Shown here: piece after piece, positions 61,611 to 64,000 of the stretch | How the letters are laid out: the number at the start of each line of letters is the position of its first letter | How positions within the stretch are numbered: the stretch's first letter is position 1 | Source of the DNA: Paenibacillus hamazuiensis | Lineage (GTDB): Bacteria; Bacillota; Bacilli; Paenibacillales; NBRC-103111 | DNA length: 64,000 nt | Direction: 5' to 3' | Assembly (NCBI RefSeq): GCF_023276405.1 | Contig: NZ_JALRMO010000001.1 | Coordinates: 5,887,001 to 5,951,000 of the forward strand | Notes under the pieces: model-generated | Database searches by the model: none | What the model was told of the DNA's origin: nothing | What the model saw: only the letters and a program-made list of their open reading frames with translations | Program-made: the position numbers and the translations under genes

Positions 61611-63375
61611 TATCCTGTTCCTCCTTCGTCGCGAGGTCGGGTGACGGCTTCATGTGCAGCGCAATCACCGTTTCTTCGTAAGGTGTGCTGAACATATCCC
61701 ATTCAAAACCGGGGCCGAAAAACAATCGGCACCGGTGCAGCACATTGACGAGCCCGATTCCGCCGTTCTGTCCCGATTGCAGTTGAAAATCGAGATATTC
61801 GCGGCGAATGCGCGCGATTTGCTCCGGGCTCATTCCTTTTCCGTTGTCAATGACGCGAATGCGCAGCTCGTCGTCCAGCTCCACGGCAACGTGCAGCGTG
61901 CCCAAGCCGCGCCCTCTCTCAAAGCCATGCACGATGCTGTTCTCCACAAGCGGCTGCAGGATCAGCTTGGGCACGTGCACCGGATAAGCGTTCTCGGCAA
62001 TCGACAGCGTATAAGCGAGCTTGTTTTTGAAGCGCCCCGCCTGCAGAGACAAATAATGCTGGACGTGCTCGACTTCCTTTTGCAGAGGAACCACTTCCGT
62101 TTTCAGGTCCATGCTGTATCTCAGAATCGCTCCGAGCTCCGCGATCTTGTCGCTGATTTCCGGGGAACCGTGCCTGAGCGCCAGCGTGCCGATCGACTGC
62201 AGCGTATTGTACAGGAAGTGCGGATTGATCTGCGCCTGAAGCATTTTCAGCTGGGCGGTCGTCAGCTCGAGCCGGTTGCGGTATTCCCGGTTCATCAAAT
62301 CGTCGATGCTGCGGATCATCGTTTGAAAACGGAGCTCCAGCACGCCGAGCTCGTCCTCCCGGCCCGAAGCGACATTGACGTTGAAATTGCCGGTCTCGAC
62401 CCGGGCGATGCTTTGCAGCAGCCGTTTGATCGGCGCAATCGTCACAAACGACAAAATAAACGCAAACACGATGACAAAGCCGATGGCAATCAACTGGATC
62501 GCAAGCGACCGGTGCAGCGTCCGGTTCGCGGAATCGTCGATGGCCGCCCGCGGCACAAACTTGACTGCGGTCAGCGGAAGCCCGAGGAAGTCGGTTTTCA
62601 CGTAGATGAATACGCCCTTCACTCCATGCAGCTCTCCGTCCTGCGCTCCCCGGTCAACGTCCGGAGACAGCGCCAGCTTCGGCTGCGACGTTTTATTTTC
62701 CGAAGAGTAGAGCAGCTGGTTGTCGCCCCGGATATACAAAAAGACGGCATCGCCCGCATAAGGGCCGGATTGCGATTGGATGAGCCGTTTGATTTCCCCC
62801 AGGCCGACGTACAGCGATACGACGCCGAGCACTTTGGGGCTGGGGTAGTCGATCAGCAGCTTGTGCATCGCCAGCACGTCTTCCCGGCCGAGCGAAGCCG
62901 CCTCATAGCTCATCTTTACGCCCCACCCCTCATCTTCCGTGCGCGGCACCGCCATCCGGTTATTTTGGATTTCTTCGGTGCTTATATTCGGATCCATCTT
63001 GTACAGCGTAAGGCCGTTTACCGCTGCGCTCATGAACCGGACGGCGCGAAATTCCGGGCGAAGATTGTAAATCGCATCCACTTGGTTTTTGATATAAAGC
63101 ATCTGTAAGGGGGAAATTTCGGAGGCTCTAAGGTATCTGAGCAGCGTCTGATCCTGGTAAAACGAAACCGAAAGGCGGCTTAGCTCGTTCAAATATTTTT
63201 TGACGTTGTCCATGTTGACGTCCATCAGGTTCTGATTCAGCTCGATCACTTGATTTTCCACGGAATCGGAGGTTGATTTATATGAAAATACGTTAAAAAG
63301 CGAATAAGGAATGACCGCTGAAATCAGCATGCCGACGAGCAGCTTGGCAAACAAGCTTCTTTTGAGCCACTTCAT
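61585..63375 (-). CDS. Sensor histidine kinase, YesM type
   Basis: A 596-residue membrane kinase. A membrane segment at about 12-32 and another near 290-310 flank an extracellular Cache-like sensor domain; a HAMP linker follows (FVTIAPIKRLLQSIARVETG). The His_kinase domain has the phospho-acceptor His in INPHFLYNTLQ (about residue 390), and the ATPase lid motifs DNGKGMS and GGIGLVNVLHR are near the end. It phosphorylates the response regulator encoded just downstream, most likely in response to a sugar or sugar-bound lipoprotein. Confidence 0.92.
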   Translation of the reverse strand: MKWLKRSLFAKLLVGMLISAVIPYSLFNVFSYKSTSDSVENQVIELNQNLMDVNMDNVKKYLNELSRLSVSFYQDQTLLRYLRASEISPLQMLYIKNQVDAIYNLRPEFRAVRFMSAAVNGLTLYKMDPNISTEEIQNNRMAVPRTEDEGWGVKMSYEAASLGREDVLAMHKLLIDYPSPKVLGVVSLYVGLGEIKRLIQSQSGPYAGDAVFLYIRGDNQLLYSSENKTSQPKLALSPDVDRGAQDGELHGVKGVFIYVKTDFLGLPLTAVKFVPRAAIDDSANRTLHRSLAIQLIAIGFVIVFAFILSFVTIAPIKRLLQSIARVETGNFNVNVASGREDELGVLELRFQTMIRSIDDLMNREYRNRLELTTAQLKMLQAQINPHFLYNTLQSIGTLALRHGSPEISDKIAELGAILRYSMDLKTEVVPLQKEVEHVQHYLSLQAGRFKNKLAYTLSIAENAYPVHVPKLILQPLVENSIVHGFERGRGLGTLHVAVELDDELRIRVIDNGKGMSPEQIARIRREYLDFQLQSGQNGGIGLVNVLHRCRLFFGPGFEWDMFSTPYEETVIALHMKPSPDLATKEEQDNEGADSGR

Positions 63376-63465
63376 GATGACTGACCTCAGCTCCTTTTCT
63401 CTAAAGACAAAGAAGGTAACCGTGCCGCTGGAAGACCGACATGATTACCCGCCCGTATCTTAAAA

Positions 63466-64000
63466 TTACCCTTTCACCGCGCCTGACGTCAATCCCGAAA
63501 TGATTCTCCGCTGGAACAGCAGCACCATGACGATAAGCGGCAGTGTCACGATGACCGAAGCGGCGGAAATATCCCCCCACGGAATGTCGTGCTCCCCCGG
63601 AAACATCGCAATGCCGACAGGCACCGTTCTCATGATGTCCTTGGACATAAAGGAAAATGCAAATAAAAATTCGTTCCACGCGCCGATAAACACGAGAATG
63701 GCGGTCGTGAACATGCCCGGCGCGGCGAGCGGGATAATGACTCTCCAGAAGGCGCCGAGCCGGCTTGTGCCGTCGATGCGGGCCGACTCCTCCAGCTCCG
63801 CGGGAATGTCTTTGAAGAAGCTCGCCAATATCCAGATCGTCAGCGGCAGCCCGTGCGTCGTGTAAGGCAGGATCAACCCTTCGAACGTATTCAGCAGGTT
63901 AAAATCCCGCAGCAAAATATAAAGCGGACTGAGGATCGATATCGCCGGAAACATCGATACCGAAAGCACGAGCATCAGGATGAGCTTTTTCCCCCGAAAC
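63466..64000 (-). CDS. Carbohydrate ABC permease, MalG type (5' end outside window)
   Basis: The frame is open to the right edge (FRGKKLILMLVLSVSMFP), so only the C-terminal part of about 178 codons is present. Helices 3-6, the EAA loop (EESARIDGTSRLGAFW, IIPLAAPG) and the C-terminus GLTSGAVKG fit a MalG-type subunit. It lies 90 bp upstream of the YesM-like kinase on the same strand, so importer, sensor pair and binding protein are likely one locus. Confidence 0.9.
   Translation of the reverse strand, partial: FRGKKLILMLVLSVSMFPAISILSPLYILLRDFNLLNTFEGLILPYTTHGLPLTIWILASFFKDIPAELEESARIDGTSRLGAFWRVIIPLAAPGMFTTAILVFIGAWNEFLFAFSFMSKDIMRTVPVGIAMFPGEHDIPWGDISAASVIVTLPLIVMVLLFQRRIISGLTSGAVKG

Overview
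The window looks like a chromosomal stretch of a Paenibacillus-type, low-to-mid GC, spore-forming, Gram-positive bacterium. The evidence is several S-layer-homology (SLH) surface proteins, ABC sugar importers without their own ATPases, YesM/YesN-type two-component pairs, a collagen-like exosporium-type protein with DUF4183 partners, an ECF transporter and a cobalamin riboswitch. No rRNA, tRNA, CRISPR array, phage or intact insertion sequence was seen.

Layout. 1-600: 3' end of an MFS transporter, then a poly-G/poly-C tract (603-884) that looks like a sequencing or assembly artefact. 1074-5201: a large SLH protein built on 119-residue repeats. 5716-13044: a fructan-type locus (GH91, GH32, ABC permeases and binding protein, divergent AraC regulator), best read as import of difructose anhydride or a short inulin product with breakdown inside the cell. 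13293-15150: TetR-MFS efflux pair with two related candidate operators. 15456-20643: XPD-like helicase fused to a nuclease-like domain, a translationally coupled DUF488/DUF5131 pair, a DinB protein, and a WYL regulator broken by a 14-bp tandem duplication. 20858-24982: SLH-anchored serine hydrolase, GrpB remnant, oxidoreductase, VanZ and a small unknown protein.

25038-37020: a ten-gene catabolic operon (ABC importer, two zinc dehydrogenases, FGGY kinase, class II aldolase, aldehyde dehydrogenase, mandelate-racemase-type enolase, TauE-type exporter). It starts at a strong promoter with a perfect cre site in its spacer, ends at a strong terminator, and lies divergent from a LysR regulator.

37509-46990: the most interesting region. 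A cobalamin riboswitch with its own terminator precedes a giant SLH protein carrying two alpha/alpha-toroid (terpenoid-cyclase-like) domains and DUF4430 domains. It is followed by a DUF4430 lipoprotein and a complete ECF transporter (EcfT, a fused double ATPase, S component). Toroid plus DUF4430 is the domain pair of animal transcobalamin/intrinsic factor, so I read this as a surface-to-membrane vitamin B12 capture and import system.

47144-53906: a thioredoxin-reductase-like flavoprotein with a long leader, a DHA2-type MFS transporter, and an LplB/LplC/binding-protein importer. 53907-56275: a hairpin-rich gene-free stretch and a small exosporium-type cluster. 56303-64000: a membrane-bound AraC regulator, a binding protein, a YesN/YesM pair and the 3' part of a permease running off the window, probably one sugar-uptake locus. 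None of the four sugar ABC systems encodes an ATPase here, so a shared MsmX-type ATPase elsewhere is likely.
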